Of a DNA stretch of 38,386 bases, positions 18,501 to 25,365 are shown piece by piece. Below the pieces are notes generated by a model. The model saw only the letters and a list, made by a program, of their open reading frames with translations. It searched no databases and had not been told where the DNA came from. A program made the translations under genes and the position numbers. Each line of letters starts with the position of its first letter. The first letter of the stretch is position 1. Origin of the DNA: Clostridia bacterium (GTDB lineage Bacteria; Bacillota; Clostridia; Oscillospirales; Acutalibacteraceae); assembly GCA_017625835.1 (NCBI GenBank), contig JAGAKF010000083.1, positions 1 to 38,386 on the forward strand. Reading direction: 5' to 3'.

Positions 18501-19574
18501 GCTGTTCTTGATGTTCTTGAAACAGGTAAGATTGACTACATCGTATATACCGGTTCAACAAAGCAGGCAACAATCCAGAACTTTATCAAGGTTCACAGAC
18601 GTGCTGTCCAGCTCTCAATCTGCACCCTTACTTCTCTTGACACAGCAAACGCACTCTGCGACATTCTCGCAAGCCGTTTCACACAGAGAAACACAGAACT
18701 TGTTGATATCAACAATCTCCGTGAGACAAAGATGCAGCTCAAGTTCACAAAAATGCAGGCAACAGGTAACGACGATATCTACTTCAACAATTTCTGCAAG
18801 ATTATTCCGTCCCCTGAATCACTCACAGTTAACTTCACAGATCGCCATTTCGGTATCGGTGCAGACGGTGTTGTTCTTCTTGAAAGCTCAGACATCGCAG
18901 ATGCAAAAATGGTAGTTTACAATAACGACGGTACACAGACGCGTATGGCTGCAAACAGTATCCGCTGTGCTGCAAAGTACCTCTACGATAACGGCATTGT
19001 TCCGAAGACAAATATGACAATCGAAACAAACTGCGGTGTTATGAAGGTTAAGCTTTATACATTCAACGGTGAGGTTCGTTCCGCTACTGTTGATATCGGT
19101 AAGCCGGACTTCAATCCCGCAAGCATCCCGATGAACATTGATGCAGAAAATGCACTCGGTTACGAAGCTGAAATTGACGGTGAGAAGCATATTCTCAACT
19201 GCGTATCTGTAGGTAACCCACATTGTATCGTATTCAGAGACGATATCGACTCAGTAAACCTCAACGAGTTCGGTGATATGATCAGAAACTCTGACCTTCT
19301 TCCCGAGTACATCAACACAGGCGTTGCACGAGTTATTGATAAAAACACAATCAAGCTCAGATGCTATGAGCGTGCAGTCAACGGCGAAAGCCTCAGCTGC
19401 GGTGCTTCTGCGGCGGCTTGCGTTGTTGTTGCAACAGAGCTCGGAATGTGTAAGAAGGGCGAGGATATCACGGTTAAGATGCCGGGCGGTGACCTCGTAA
19501 TCACTTACACGGACGAAACAATTCTTGTAAACGGTGACACACACAAGGTTTACGAAGGTGTTGTAGAGTATTAA
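15522..19574 (+). CDS. carB: Carbamoyl-phosphate synthase large subunit fused to a DapF-like domain
   Basis: A single 1350-residue frame. Residues 1-1070 form a complete CarB: two duplicated ATP-grasp synthetase halves (each starting with a GSGP...IGQ...EFDY segment, near residues 10 and 550) and the C-terminal MGS-like allosteric domain to about 1060. Residue 1071 is a Met, and 1071-1350 is a full-length diaminopimelate-epimerase-like domain (280 residues, the usual DapF length). It has GND (1082-1084), DRHFGIGADG, VGNPH, NTGVARV and YER motifs. The second catalytic Cys is present (Cys1293, SCGAS). The first is Ala1143 (MAANSIRC in place of the usual CGNG-type motif). There is no linker and no stop between the parts. 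The ATG at 18732 could be an internal start, but only weak GTGAG lies upstream. No frameshift signs are seen. Confidence 0.93.
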   Translation: MPLNKDIKKVLVIGSGPIVIGQAAEFDYAGAQACRVLKDAGLDVVLVNSNPATIMTDSALANEIYLEPLTVETVKRIIEKERPDSILAGLGGQTGLTIAMQLAKDGYLEKMGVKLLGTNAEAIDKAEDRQMFRDTMLKIGQPCIPSDIATTVDRAAEIAEEIGYPVILRPAFTLGGAGGGVAYNEKELRVITYNGLMLSPITQVLVEKYIAGWKEIEFEVMRDSAGNAIAICSMENIDPVGVHTGDSIVVAPAMTLSDKEYQMLRAASLDIITELGIEGGCNCQFALDPESFEYAVIEVNPRVSRSSALASKATGFPIAKVTSKIALGYTLDEIRNDITGKTCACFEPTVDYCVVKFPKWPFDKFVSTSRKLGTQMKATGEVMAIAPSFEMAIMKAVRGAEIGLDTLNYNKFPENMDVIEKLHDQDDIRLFTVFKALKEGVSIDEIHSITMIDEWFLSKLKNLADYEKMLQSGNLDEDYYIKGKKYGYKDSTILKYAGKLPEKTLDAVYKMVDTCGAEFKAETPYFYSTYDTECESREIKRGEKETIIVLGSGPIRIGQGIEFDYSSVHCVWTLKELGYEVVIINNNPETVSTDFDTADRLYFEPLNDEDVMNVIKVENPVGVVVAFGGQTAIKLTKFLDENGIKILGTSAEGIDIAEDRERFDALLESFNIKRPQGLTVMNVDEALKAADELGYPVLLRPSYVIGGQNMTIAYNETDVRIYMDIILAQKIENPVLVDQYLMGDELEVDVISDGKDVLIPGVMEHVERAGVHSGDSIAVYPPYNIPDKMLDKVIECSTNLALALGTKGLVNIQYLIFRNELYVIEVNPRASRTIPYISKVTGVPMVELATKVMTGTPLKELGYGTGLYKIPPYFAIKVPVFSFEKLSDINSELGPEMKSTGEVLGIGRTLNEALFKGLVSAGFKVGLESTYHDKKYNAGVLISVHDKDKPEIVGIAKKFADLGLKIYSTAKTGVGLRAAGIEVETIGDFEDCSAVLDVLETGKIDYIVYTGSTKQATIQNFIKVHRRAVQLSICTLTSLDTANALCDILASRFTQRNTELVDINNLRETKMQLKFTKMQATGNDDIYFNNFCKIIPSPESLTVNFTDRHFGIGADGVVLLESSDIADAKMVVYNNDGTQTRMAANSIRCAAKYLYDNGIVPKTNMTIETNCGVMKVKLYTFNGEVRSATVDIGKPDFNPASIPMNIDAENALGYEAEIDGEKHILNCVSVGNPHCIVFRDDIDSVNLNEFGDMIRNSDLLPEYINTGVARVIDKNTIKLRCYERAVNGESLSCGASAAACVVVATELGMCKKGEDITVKMPGGDLVITYTDETILVNGDTHKVYEGVVEY
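18732..19574 (+). other. DapF-like domain of the CarB fusion
   Basis: This sub-region is given separately because it would be a stand-alone gene in most genomes. Diaminopimelate epimerase converts LL- to meso-diaminopimelate with two cysteines. Here the first is alanine (domain position 73) and the second cysteine is kept (position 223), while the Asn, Asp, Glu-Arg and GNPH substrate residues are largely kept. Cys79, six residues after the lost one, is the only nearby thiol. It could be an inactive regulatory module, an epimerase with altered chemistry, or part of a subfamily I do not recognise. Confidence 0.85.
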
Positions 19575-19589
19575 TATCAAATAATAATC

Positions 19590-19621
19590 AAAGGCTGTCG
19601 CTTATGCGGCAGCCTTTTTCT
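19590..19621. terminator. Bidirectional terminator after carB-dapF
   Basis: AAAGGCTGTCGC, a TTAT loop and GCGGCAGCCTTT form a 12-bp stem with one G-T pair, followed by TTTTC on the plus strand. It is shared with the convergent DUF11 gene. The stem word is nearly the same as in the terminator at 30191. Confidence 0.9.
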
Positions 19622-20476
19622 TTAAATTGTTCCTGTAACGGTAAGTGTAACTGTACCGGGATTGATGATAAATGCTCCTGTTGCAGGGTCCTGAGTATAG
19701 GTCGCGGCAGGTACGGTGATCTGACCGGGTACTGTTGCGAATGCACCTGTTGTTTCGTCATAGGTGTAGTTTGTGCCTTCTGTCCATGCTGTGCCGTTGA
19801 AGCTGACAGCCGTAATGTCAATAATCGGATCAAATGTGTCCGTAACTGTAAGGTTGTCGTCAACTGTTGCAGGTTCACTGCCTGTGTTCTGAATAACGAA
19901 AGTATAGGTCAGCTGTCCGTTGTCGGCAACTGTTGTGGGATTAAGCGATTTTGTGATAGTCAGTGATACGCCTGTTGCTGACGGAATTGTTGCTTCGGCT
20001 GTAATGTCTTCGCTGATTCCGCCGCCCGTAACTGTTGCCGTGTTGGTGATAACACCGTCTGCTCCCAAAGGAGCAAATTCATTCACTCTTGCTGAGTAGA
20101 TTACGGTTGCATTACCGCCTGCCGGAACGGTGATGCCGCTGATTGTAAGCGGAGGTCCTGCGGTTACTGTAGGCGGTGCTGTCGGATCACCGTTTACAAA
20201 AAATCTGATTGAACCGTCGATATAACTCAGCGGTACAAGCGTTGTGTCGCCGAAGGTATAGGCACCAAGGTCGTCCGTTACCGTAAGACCCGTGAAGGCC
20301 GTTGTGCCGGTGTTTACAATGTTGACGGCATAGCTTACAACGTCGCCTGTGGTGTAATCGCCCGTGAGTGCAGTTTTTGTTGCGGAAAGAACCTCGACAA
20401 GCTCTCCCGTAACGATATTTGAATTAACGGATGTGCCGTTATAAGTCAGCGTTGCCTGATTGAAAAAGGTAGCCAT
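19622..20476 (-). CDS. DUF11 repeat-domain protein without signal peptide
   Basis: 284 residues, rich in Thr/Ser/Val and lacking Cys. Two DUF11-type beta-sandwich repeats are visible. The first starts near VLSATKTALTGDYTTGDVVSY with VNTGTTAFTGLTVTD. The second starts near SLTITKSLNPTTVADNGQ with QNTGSEPATVDDNLTVTD. DUF11 repeats are normally found in surface or extracellular proteins. No signal peptide, membrane segment or LPXTG anchor is seen from the start chosen, the ATG at 20476, which has AGGAGGAAG directly upstream. An earlier in-frame ATG at 20506 would only add a charged stretch. The protein may be released by another route, for example with spores, or used inside the cell. Function unknown. 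Confidence 0.8.
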   Translation of the reverse strand: MATFFNQATLTYNGTSVNSNIVTGELVEVLSATKTALTGDYTTGDVVSYAVNIVNTGTTAFTGLTVTDDLGAYTFGDTTLVPLSYIDGSIRFFVNGDPTAPPTVTAGPPLTISGITVPAGGNATVIYSARVNEFAPLGADGVITNTATVTGGGISEDITAEATIPSATGVSLTITKSLNPTTVADNGQLTYTFVIQNTGSEPATVDDNLTVTDTFDPIIDITAVSFNGTAWTEGTNYTYDETTGAFATVPGQITVPAATYTQDPATGAFIINPGTVTLTVTGTI

Positions 20477-20498
20477 ATTCTTCCTCCTTTTTGATTTT

Positions 20499-20526
20499 TG
20501 AGACATAAAGTCTCACTGACATTATA
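20499..20526 (-). promoter_or_regulatory. Promoter and 5' stem-loop of the DUF11 gene
   Basis: TATAAT on the minus strand (20521-20526) is a good -10 with a poor -35. The predicted start falls at the edge of TGAGAC-N5-GTCTCA (20499-20515), so the mRNA would begin with a small hairpin just upstream of the ribosome site. Such 5' hairpins often stabilise messages; that effect is inferred. Confidence 0.5.
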
Positions 20527-20571
20527 TGAGGCTCTTTAGTGGAGGTTACACCGTCCCGGAATAAATTTCTG

Positions 20572-20600
20572 TTGACATTTTGTTTTTAAAGTGTTATCAT
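20572..20600 (+). promoter_or_regulatory. metY-metA promoter
   Basis: TTGACA (20572-20577), a 17-bp spacer and TATCAT (20595-20600). The predicted start near 20607 leaves a leader of about 265 bases that contains the T-box. Confidence 0.85.
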
Positions 20601-20610
20601 TCACTTAATA

Positions 20611-20856
20611 GCAATGACGAAGAGGGCAGAAGTGTCAGTTTCAAGAGAGTCGGCGGGTGGTGTGAGCCGATAACGAGAGCTTCAGATGTCTATGGCTTCC
20701 GAGCTGAAAGTCTGAAACTAAGTAGGGCTTTTCGTCTTACCGCGTTAAGGTATAGGGCTTGTCAGAGTCTAAAGGTGGCAGTTTTTACTGCAATTTGAGT
20801 GGTACCGCGGGTATATTTCCCGTCTCAAAGTTCTTGCTTTGGGACGGTTTTTATTT
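20611..20856 (+). promoter_or_regulatory. T-box leader, methionine specifier
   Basis: Stem I begins near 20611 and shows GAGAGT...GGGTGGTGTGAGCC typical of its distal part. GAAG (20619-20622) can pair with CTTC (20696-20699), placing ATG (20692-20694) at the specifier position followed by a purine; a second ATG lies at 20686. Either way the codon is Met. The T-box word TGGTACCGCGG is at 20800-20810. Its TGGT pairs with an ACCA tRNA end, fitting the A73 of tRNA-Met. TTGAG and CTCAA frame the antiterminator. Uncharged tRNA-Met is expected to promote readthrough. With it, the 395-bp gap 20477-20871 is explained. Confidence 0.93.
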
Positions 20857-20857
20857 T
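20819..20857 (+). terminator. T-box-controlled terminator
   Basis: CCGTCTCAAAG and CTTTGGGACGG form an 11-bp stem (20819-20847) followed by TTTTTATTTTT. Its 5' arm overlaps the antiterminator, as expected for transcriptional control. Confidence 0.9.
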
Positions 20858-20871
20858 TAGGAGGTAATATT

Positions 20872-22161
20872 ATGAGCGATTTAAGAATTGAAACCAAATG
20901 CGTTCAGGGCGGCTATACACCGGGCAACGGTGAACCCCGTCAGATTCCGATTATTCAGAGCACAACTTTCAAATATGCTACAAGCGAAGATATGGGTAAG
21001 CTTTTTGACCTTGAGGCAGAAGGATATTTCTACACAAGACTTCAGAACCCGACAAACGATGCAGTTGCAAGAAAAATCTGCGAGCTTGAAGGCGGTACAG
21101 CAGCAATGCTTACTTCTTCAGGTCAGGCAGCTTCTTTCTACGCTGTTTTTAATATTGCATCTTGTGGTGATCACGTTGTAGCATCTTCAACAATCTACGG
21201 CGGAACGTATAACCTCTTCGCAGTCACAATGAAGAGAATGGGTATTGACTTTACTTTCGTTGAGCCCGACTGTTCTGACGAAGAGCTTGAAGCAGCATTC
21301 AGACCGAACACAAAGGCTGTTTTCGGTGAGACTATCGCAAACCCTGCACTCAACGTTTTTGATATCGAACGTTTTGCAAATGCAGCACATGCTCACGGTG
21401 TCCCTCTTATTATTGACAATACATTTGCAACTCCCGTAAACTGCCGTCCGTTCGAGTGGGGAGCAGACATCGTTACACATTCAACAACAAAGTATATGGA
21501 CGGTCACGGCGCAGGTGTCGGCGGTTGTATAGTTGATTCAGGTAAGTTTGACTGGACAAAATATCCCGACAAATTCCCGGGTCTCTGCACTCCTGATGAC
21601 AGCTATCACGGTGTAACATATACAGAGCGTTTCGGTCTCGCAGGAGCATTTATAACAAAGGCAACAGCACAGCTTATGCGTGACTTCGGTTCAATCCAGT
21701 CTCCGCAGAACGCATTTCTTCTCAATCTCGGCCTTGAAAGCCTTCATGTAAGAATGGCAAGACATTGCGAAAACGGCCTTGCAGTTGCAAAGTTCCTTCA
21801 GTCAAGCGATAAGGTTGATTGGGTAACTTATCCGTCACTTGAGGGTGACAAGTGCTATGACCTTGCACAGAAGTATCTTCCGAACGGTTCCTGTGGCGTT
21901 GTAAGCTTCGGCCTCAAGGGTGGCAGAGCTGCTGCAGAAACATTTATGAAGAATCTTAAGATTGCCGCAATCGAAACACACGTTGCGGATGCAAGAACTT
22001 GCTGTCTCCATCCGGCAAGCGCAACTCACCGTCAGATGAACGATGAGGAGCTTGCAGCAGCAGGAGTACCTGCAAACCTTGTCCGTTTCTCATGCGGACT
22101 TGAAAGTGCCGAAGATCTTATCGAAGATATCGCTCAGGCACTCAGTAAAGTTGAAGATTAA
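20872..22161 (+). CDS. metY: O-acetylhomoserine sulfhydrylase (PLP-dependent)
   Basis: Cys/Met-metabolism PLP enzyme of 429 residues, predicted to make homocysteine from O-acetylhomoserine and sulfide. The N terminus [10 protein letters not shown]...[10 protein letters not shown] and YTRLQNPT match the family. SGQAAS binds the cofactor phosphate and [11 protein letters not shown] holds the PLP lysine. The insertion-rich 429-residue form suits the sulfhydrylase over cystathionine gamma-synthase (about 380). I chose the ATG at 20872 because AGGAGGT lies 7 bases upstream; an earlier in-frame ATG (20839) lies inside the terminator. It is read under the Met T-box and followed after 13 bp by metA, which makes its substrate. 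Confidence 0.94.
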   Translation: MSDLRIETKCVQGGYTPGNGEPRQIPIIQSTTFKYATSEDMGKLFDLEAEGYFYTRLQNPTNDAVARKICELEGGTAAMLTSSGQAASFYAVFNIASCGDHVVASSTIYGGTYNLFAVTMKRMGIDFTFVEPDCSDEELEAAFRPNTKAVFGETIANPALNVFDIERFANAAHAHGVPLIIDNTFATPVNCRPFEWGADIVTHSTTKYMDGHGAGVGGCIVDSGKFDWTKYPDKFPGLCTPDDSYHGVTYTERFGLAGAFITKATAQLMRDFGSIQSPQNAFLLNLGLESLHVRMARHCENGLAVAKFLQSSDKVDWVTYPSLEGDKCYDLAQKYLPNGSCGVVSFGLKGGRAAAETFMKNLKIAAIETHVADARTCCLHPASATHRQMNDEELAAAGVPANLVRFSCGLESAEDLIEDIAQALSKVED

Positions 22162-22174
22162 GAGTTGATTATTT

Positions 22175-23092
22175 ATGCCTATTAAAATTCCGAACGAGCT
22201 TCCTGCCGTTAAGGTGCTTAATGAAGAAAATATATTCGTTATGACGGAAACCCGAGCAATAACGCAGGATATCCGTCCGCTGAAGATTTTGCTTCTTAAC
22301 CTTATGCCTAAGAAGATTGAAACCGAAACACAGTTCGCGCGTCTTCTCGGTAACTCTCCGTTGCAGGTTGAGCTCGAGCTTATCCATACAAAGTCTCATA
22401 AATCAAAGCATACTTCGGCAGAGCATCTGCTGACATTCTACAAGACTTTTGAAGAAATCAAACATAAAAAGTATGACGGAATGATAATCACGGGTGCCCC
22501 CGTTGAACTTATGGAATTTGAAGAAGTTGAATATTGGGAAGAGCTTTGCGAGATTATGGAATGGAGCAAGAAGCACGTTACAAGTACATTCCATATCTGT
22601 TGGGGCGCTCAGGCGGGACTTTATTACCACTTCGGAATCAATAAATTCCGTCTTGACAAAAAGATTTCAGGTGTTTATCCTCATACGGTGGATTATAAAC
22701 GTTCGATTCTTTTCCGCGGATTTGACGACGTGTTTATGGTACCGCAGTCGAGGTATACAAGCGTCGTCCGTGAAGAGATTGAAAAAGATGACAGGCTTAA
22801 AATTCTTGCATCTTCTGAAGAAACAGGTATTTATGCTGTTTCAACCGAAAACGGTAAGCAGATTTTCATAACCGGTCATTCTGAGTACGATGCTACGACT
22901 CTTCGTGATGAGTATTTCCGTGACAGAGAAAAGGGTCTTGATATTCAGATCCCGAAGAACTATTTCCCCGATGATGACCCCACGAAAATGCCTCTTGCAA
23001 CATGGCGTTCACACGCAAACCTTCTTTTCTCTAACTGGCTGAATTATTTCGTTTATCAGACCACACCGTATGACATTGAAAGTATCGAATAA
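22175..23092 (+). CDS. metA: Homoserine O-acetyltransferase (MetA family)
   Basis: Acylates homoserine, the first committed step to methionine. The 305-residue protein follows the numbering of E. coli MetA: catalytic Cys142 in [10 protein letters not shown], and His235 and Glu237 in GHSEYD. Position 111 is Glu (GAPVE). In MetA enzymes Glu111 gives acetyl-CoA specificity and Gly111 gives succinyl-CoA, so the product here should be O-acetylhomoserine, matching metY. It follows metY by 13 bp with only a weak ribosome site and shares its T-box. A convergent terminator follows. Confidence 0.95.
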   Translation: MPIKIPNELPAVKVLNEENIFVMTETRAITQDIRPLKILLLNLMPKKIETETQFARLLGNSPLQVELELIHTKSHKSKHTSAEHLLTFYKTFEEIKHKKYDGMIITGAPVELMEFEEVEYWEELCEIMEWSKKHVTSTFHICWGAQAGLYYHFGINKFRLDKKISGVYPHTVDYKRSILFRGFDDVFMVPQSRYTSVVREEIEKDDRLKILASSEETGIYAVSTENGKQIFITGHSEYDATTLRDEYFRDREKGLDIQIPKNYFPDDDPTKMPLATWRSHANLLFSNWLNYFVYQTTPYDIESIE

Positions 23093-23099
23093 AAATTTA

Positions 23100-23126
23100 A
23101 GGAGCTGTTTTTACAGCTCCTTTTTC
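23100..23126. terminator. Bidirectional terminator of metA and the VanZ-like gene
   Basis: AGGAGCTG and CAGCTCCT form the stem around a T-rich loop, followed by TTTTC on the plus strand and A/T-rich sequence on the minus side. The stop codon of the VanZ-like gene lies in the loop and its last codons lie in the stem. Confidence 0.85.
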
Positions 23127-23563
23127 TTTACGATTTTTGAAATTATAAAAATGAATAGCAGGAAAATCCCGATTCCGGTCATAATTCCGCAACTGTCAAC
23201 GAACATATCGAAGAGCCTGCACGCTCTCTCGGGTACGAAATGCTGATGGATTTCATCGCTTATTGCGTACAGAACGCAGGGGATAAGCGGAAGATAAAAC
23301 TTTCTTTTTCCGAAAGTGTAGTGGATTGCACCTGTGACGCAAAAGCCCAGAGCAGCAAATTCGCTGAAATGTGCGAGCTTGCGCAATGTATTGTGCGAAA
23401 TAAAATTTCCGATAAATTCAATGATTTTTGTGAGTAAATCCTGGCTGAGTTCCTCAGATTCGTCACCGGTTGCGGCGGAAAAATTGAAAATCAGAACCAT
23501 AATAACTGCACTTAAAAGCCAGAAAATGACTGCAATAAATTTGTTTTTATTTAAAAATAACAA
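23111..23563 (-). CDS. VanZ-like family membrane protein
   Basis: 150 residues with four hydrophobic segments. The middle segment with HFSEFAALGFCVTGAI, the loop YAISDEIHQHFVPERACRLFDMFVDSCG and the C-terminal helix match the VanZ-like family, whose founder gives low-level teicoplanin resistance. Most members have no known function, so resistance should not be assumed. The start appears to be TTG at 23563, directly after the stop of the upstream lipoprotein gene, with GGAGG ten bases before it, which suggests coupled translation. It ends in a shared terminator. Confidence 0.8.
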   Translation of the reverse strand: MLFLNKNKFIAVIFWLLSAVIMVLIFNFSAATGDESEELSQDLLTKIIEFIGNFISHNTLRKLAHFSEFAALGFCVTGAIHYTFGKRKFYLPLIPCVLYAISDEIHQHFVPERACRLFDMFVDSCGIMTGIGIFLLFIFIISKIVKKKEL

Positions 23564-25198
23564 TCAGTCCAGACCTCCGCTTATGAAATTTACTCCTTCA
23601 AAAGCAGGTGAAGCAAAAACTCCTGTTGTATCGCTGCTGAGAGCGAGATAATCGCCGTAGTTGAAAAGGGGAAGGAAAACTGCATTTGCAAGAAGCATCT
23701 GTTCAGCATTTTTGGTATTACTGAGGATTTCAGTTCCCGAATGTTCACAGATGATTTTATTTACAAGCTCGTCGTATACAGGGTCAGAATATCCGAAAAT
23801 ATTTTTGCTGTTGTCTGTAGTAAAATTTTTCAGCATATCTGTCGGGGTTGAAGAGCTTGCTGTTATTTCAGTCACTGCAAGCTGATATTTACCGTTGCGG
23901 ATAGCGTCTTTAAGTGTTTCTGCACTGACTGCTTCGACTTTTGCAACGATTGTCGTGCTGAGCACTTTCTGCCAATTCTGTATGATTTTCTGCATACTGC
24001 CAAGGTATTCCTGCGGGCAGATAATTTTGATCGTTGCTGATTCGCTGCCGTTTTCTTCAAGTCCTTTTTTCCAAAGCTCCAGAGCGACAGCTTCATCGTA
24101 CTTCGGAACGGAAAGATTTCCTGCAGCTTCTCTGTATGATGAATCCGAATAACGGCAGGCGAGGGGGATGATTCCAACAGCCTTGCCCGTTGATTGCTGA
24201 GGCACTGTCATTGCGTCTGTTTTGGTAAGAATAAGAAGGGCCTGACGCAGATTTACGTTGCTCATAAAAGCATCTTTGCAGTTAAAGGAAATTCCGCTTA
24301 CAGAGTTTTCGGTTACTCCGAATGTCATTTTGGTTTCAGTTAAGGAAAAACGCGATGCATCCGAAAGGTAAGCGCAGCTGTAATCGTTCTGCTTGAGCTT
24401 AGTGATAATTGAATCTTCTTCTTTGTTTATGTTAAGGTAAATTGCCGTCGGCTTAACCTTTTCGTTTCCTTTGTAGCCTTCGTTTCTGTACATAACGACT
24501 GAATGGTCGACTGTCCATCTGCCGAGGTAGAACGGACCGTTACAGAACGTGTATTTCAGTTCAAGTCCGTACTTTGCGTTCGTCGCCTTGAAAAATTCTT
24601 CATTGCAGGGCATACAAAGCGGAAGGGTTAAAATACGAAGAAAATCGGGATTTGCCCTTTCAAGGTTGATAACAAGAGTGCGGTCGTCCTTTGCCTTTAC
24701 TCCGAGGGTGGATTTGTCTGCCTCACCGTTATGGATTTTCTGAGCATTCTTAATGCAATACAGCTTATCCGCATCAGGTGAATCTGTGATTTTGTCGACG
24801 GCTCTCTTGAGAGCAAATTCAAAATCGTGTGCAGTAACCTGCGTTTTGAAATTCTCCATATAATTTTCGTCGTCAAGCACATCTTTGTAGGTTTTAAGAA
24901 GCTGCCAGTTTGTGTCTTCACGAAGTTTGAATGTGTATTCAAGTCCGTTGTCGGAAACAGTCCAGCTTTCGGCAACACCGCTGACGATTTTATTTTCACT
25001 GTCGAGCCTTACGAGACCCTCATAACAGTTTTTAATTATTGTTTTTGCTGTTTGTGTTTCAGCAATCTGCGGATCAAGGCAGAGCGGATCTGCGGAAATC
25101 GGCATTACGAGACTGATGTCGTCATCGCCGCCGCAGGCACTGAATGCGCATAAAAATATGATTGCCGAAAGCAATATGCAAATTGATTTTTTTATCAT
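23564..25198 (-). CDS. Oligopeptide/dipeptide ABC transporter substrate-binding lipoprotein
   Basis: Family 5 extracellular solute-binding protein (OppA/DppA-like), 544 residues. The N terminus MIKKSICILLSAIIFLCAFSAC is a lipoprotein signal with the lipidated Cys after FSA. DPLCLDPQ, ENKIVSGVAESWTVSDNGLEYTFKLR and NGPFYLGRW are family landmarks. I chose the ATG at 25198, which has AGAGGT upstream; the longer frame would not begin with a signal. No permease or ATPase genes are beside it, so it is an orphan binding protein, perhaps using a transporter coded elsewhere or acting as a peptide sensor. It is transcribed divergently from rmuC. Confidence 0.9.
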   Translation of the reverse strand: MIKKSICILLSAIIFLCAFSACGGDDDISLVMPISADPLCLDPQIAETQTAKTIIKNCYEGLVRLDSENKIVSGVAESWTVSDNGLEYTFKLREDTNWQLLKTYKDVLDDENYMENFKTQVTAHDFEFALKRAVDKITDSPDADKLYCIKNAQKIHNGEADKSTLGVKAKDDRTLVINLERANPDFLRILTLPLCMPCNEEFFKATNAKYGLELKYTFCNGPFYLGRWTVDHSVVMYRNEGYKGNEKVKPTAIYLNINKEEDSIITKLKQNDYSCAYLSDASRFSLTETKMTFGVTENSVSGISFNCKDAFMSNVNLRQALLILTKTDAMTVPQQSTGKAVGIIPLACRYSDSSYREAAGNLSVPKYDEAVALELWKKGLEENGSESATIKIICPQEYLGSMQKIIQNWQKVLSTTIVAKVEAVSAETLKDAIRNGKYQLAVTEITASSSTPTDMLKNFTTDNSKNIFGYSDPVYDELVNKIICEHSGTEILSNTKNAEQMLLANAVFLPLFNYGDYLALSSDTTGVFASPAFEGVNFISGGLD

Positions 25199-25256
25199 AT
25201 AAAAACCTCTTTTACACTTTTGAAGTTTTGTAAAATTTTGTATTCCAAGCAAAAAC

Positions 25257-25265
25257 ATTATAGCA
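25257..25265 (-). promoter_or_regulatory. Extended -10 promoter of the binding-protein gene
   Basis: TGCTATAAT on the minus strand is an extended -10 element 59-67 bases upstream of the start codon. No good -35 is seen. It faces away from the rmuC promoter. Confidence 0.6.
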
Positions 25266-25305
25266 AAAACAATTTAAAAAAGCCATATATTTTTCGTATT
25301 TTATA

Positions 25306-25334
25306 TTGTCTAATATGAATAATTTTGGTATAAT
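25306..25334 (+). promoter_or_regulatory. rmuC promoter
   Basis: TTGTCT (25306-25311), a 17-bp spacer and TATAAT (25329-25334) preceded by TGG, an extended -10. The TTG start codon of rmuC is 31 bp downstream. Confidence 0.75.
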
Positions 25335-25365
25335 ATATTAAATTTTTTTAAATGGAAGTGGTTGT

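Noticed and set aside
18700-18760. Frameshift or pseudogene at the carB-dapF join
   Set aside because: The frame is continuous, both domains are full length and codon use is the same on both sides, so a true fusion is the simpler reading.
20580-20798. A 72-codon frame in the metY leader
   Set aside because: It coincides with the T-box RNA structure, which explains the conservation of this stretch.
23111-23563. Glycopeptide resistance gene
   Set aside because: Only the VanZ-like fold is seen. There is no vanHAX or vanRS gene, and most such proteins are not resistance factors.
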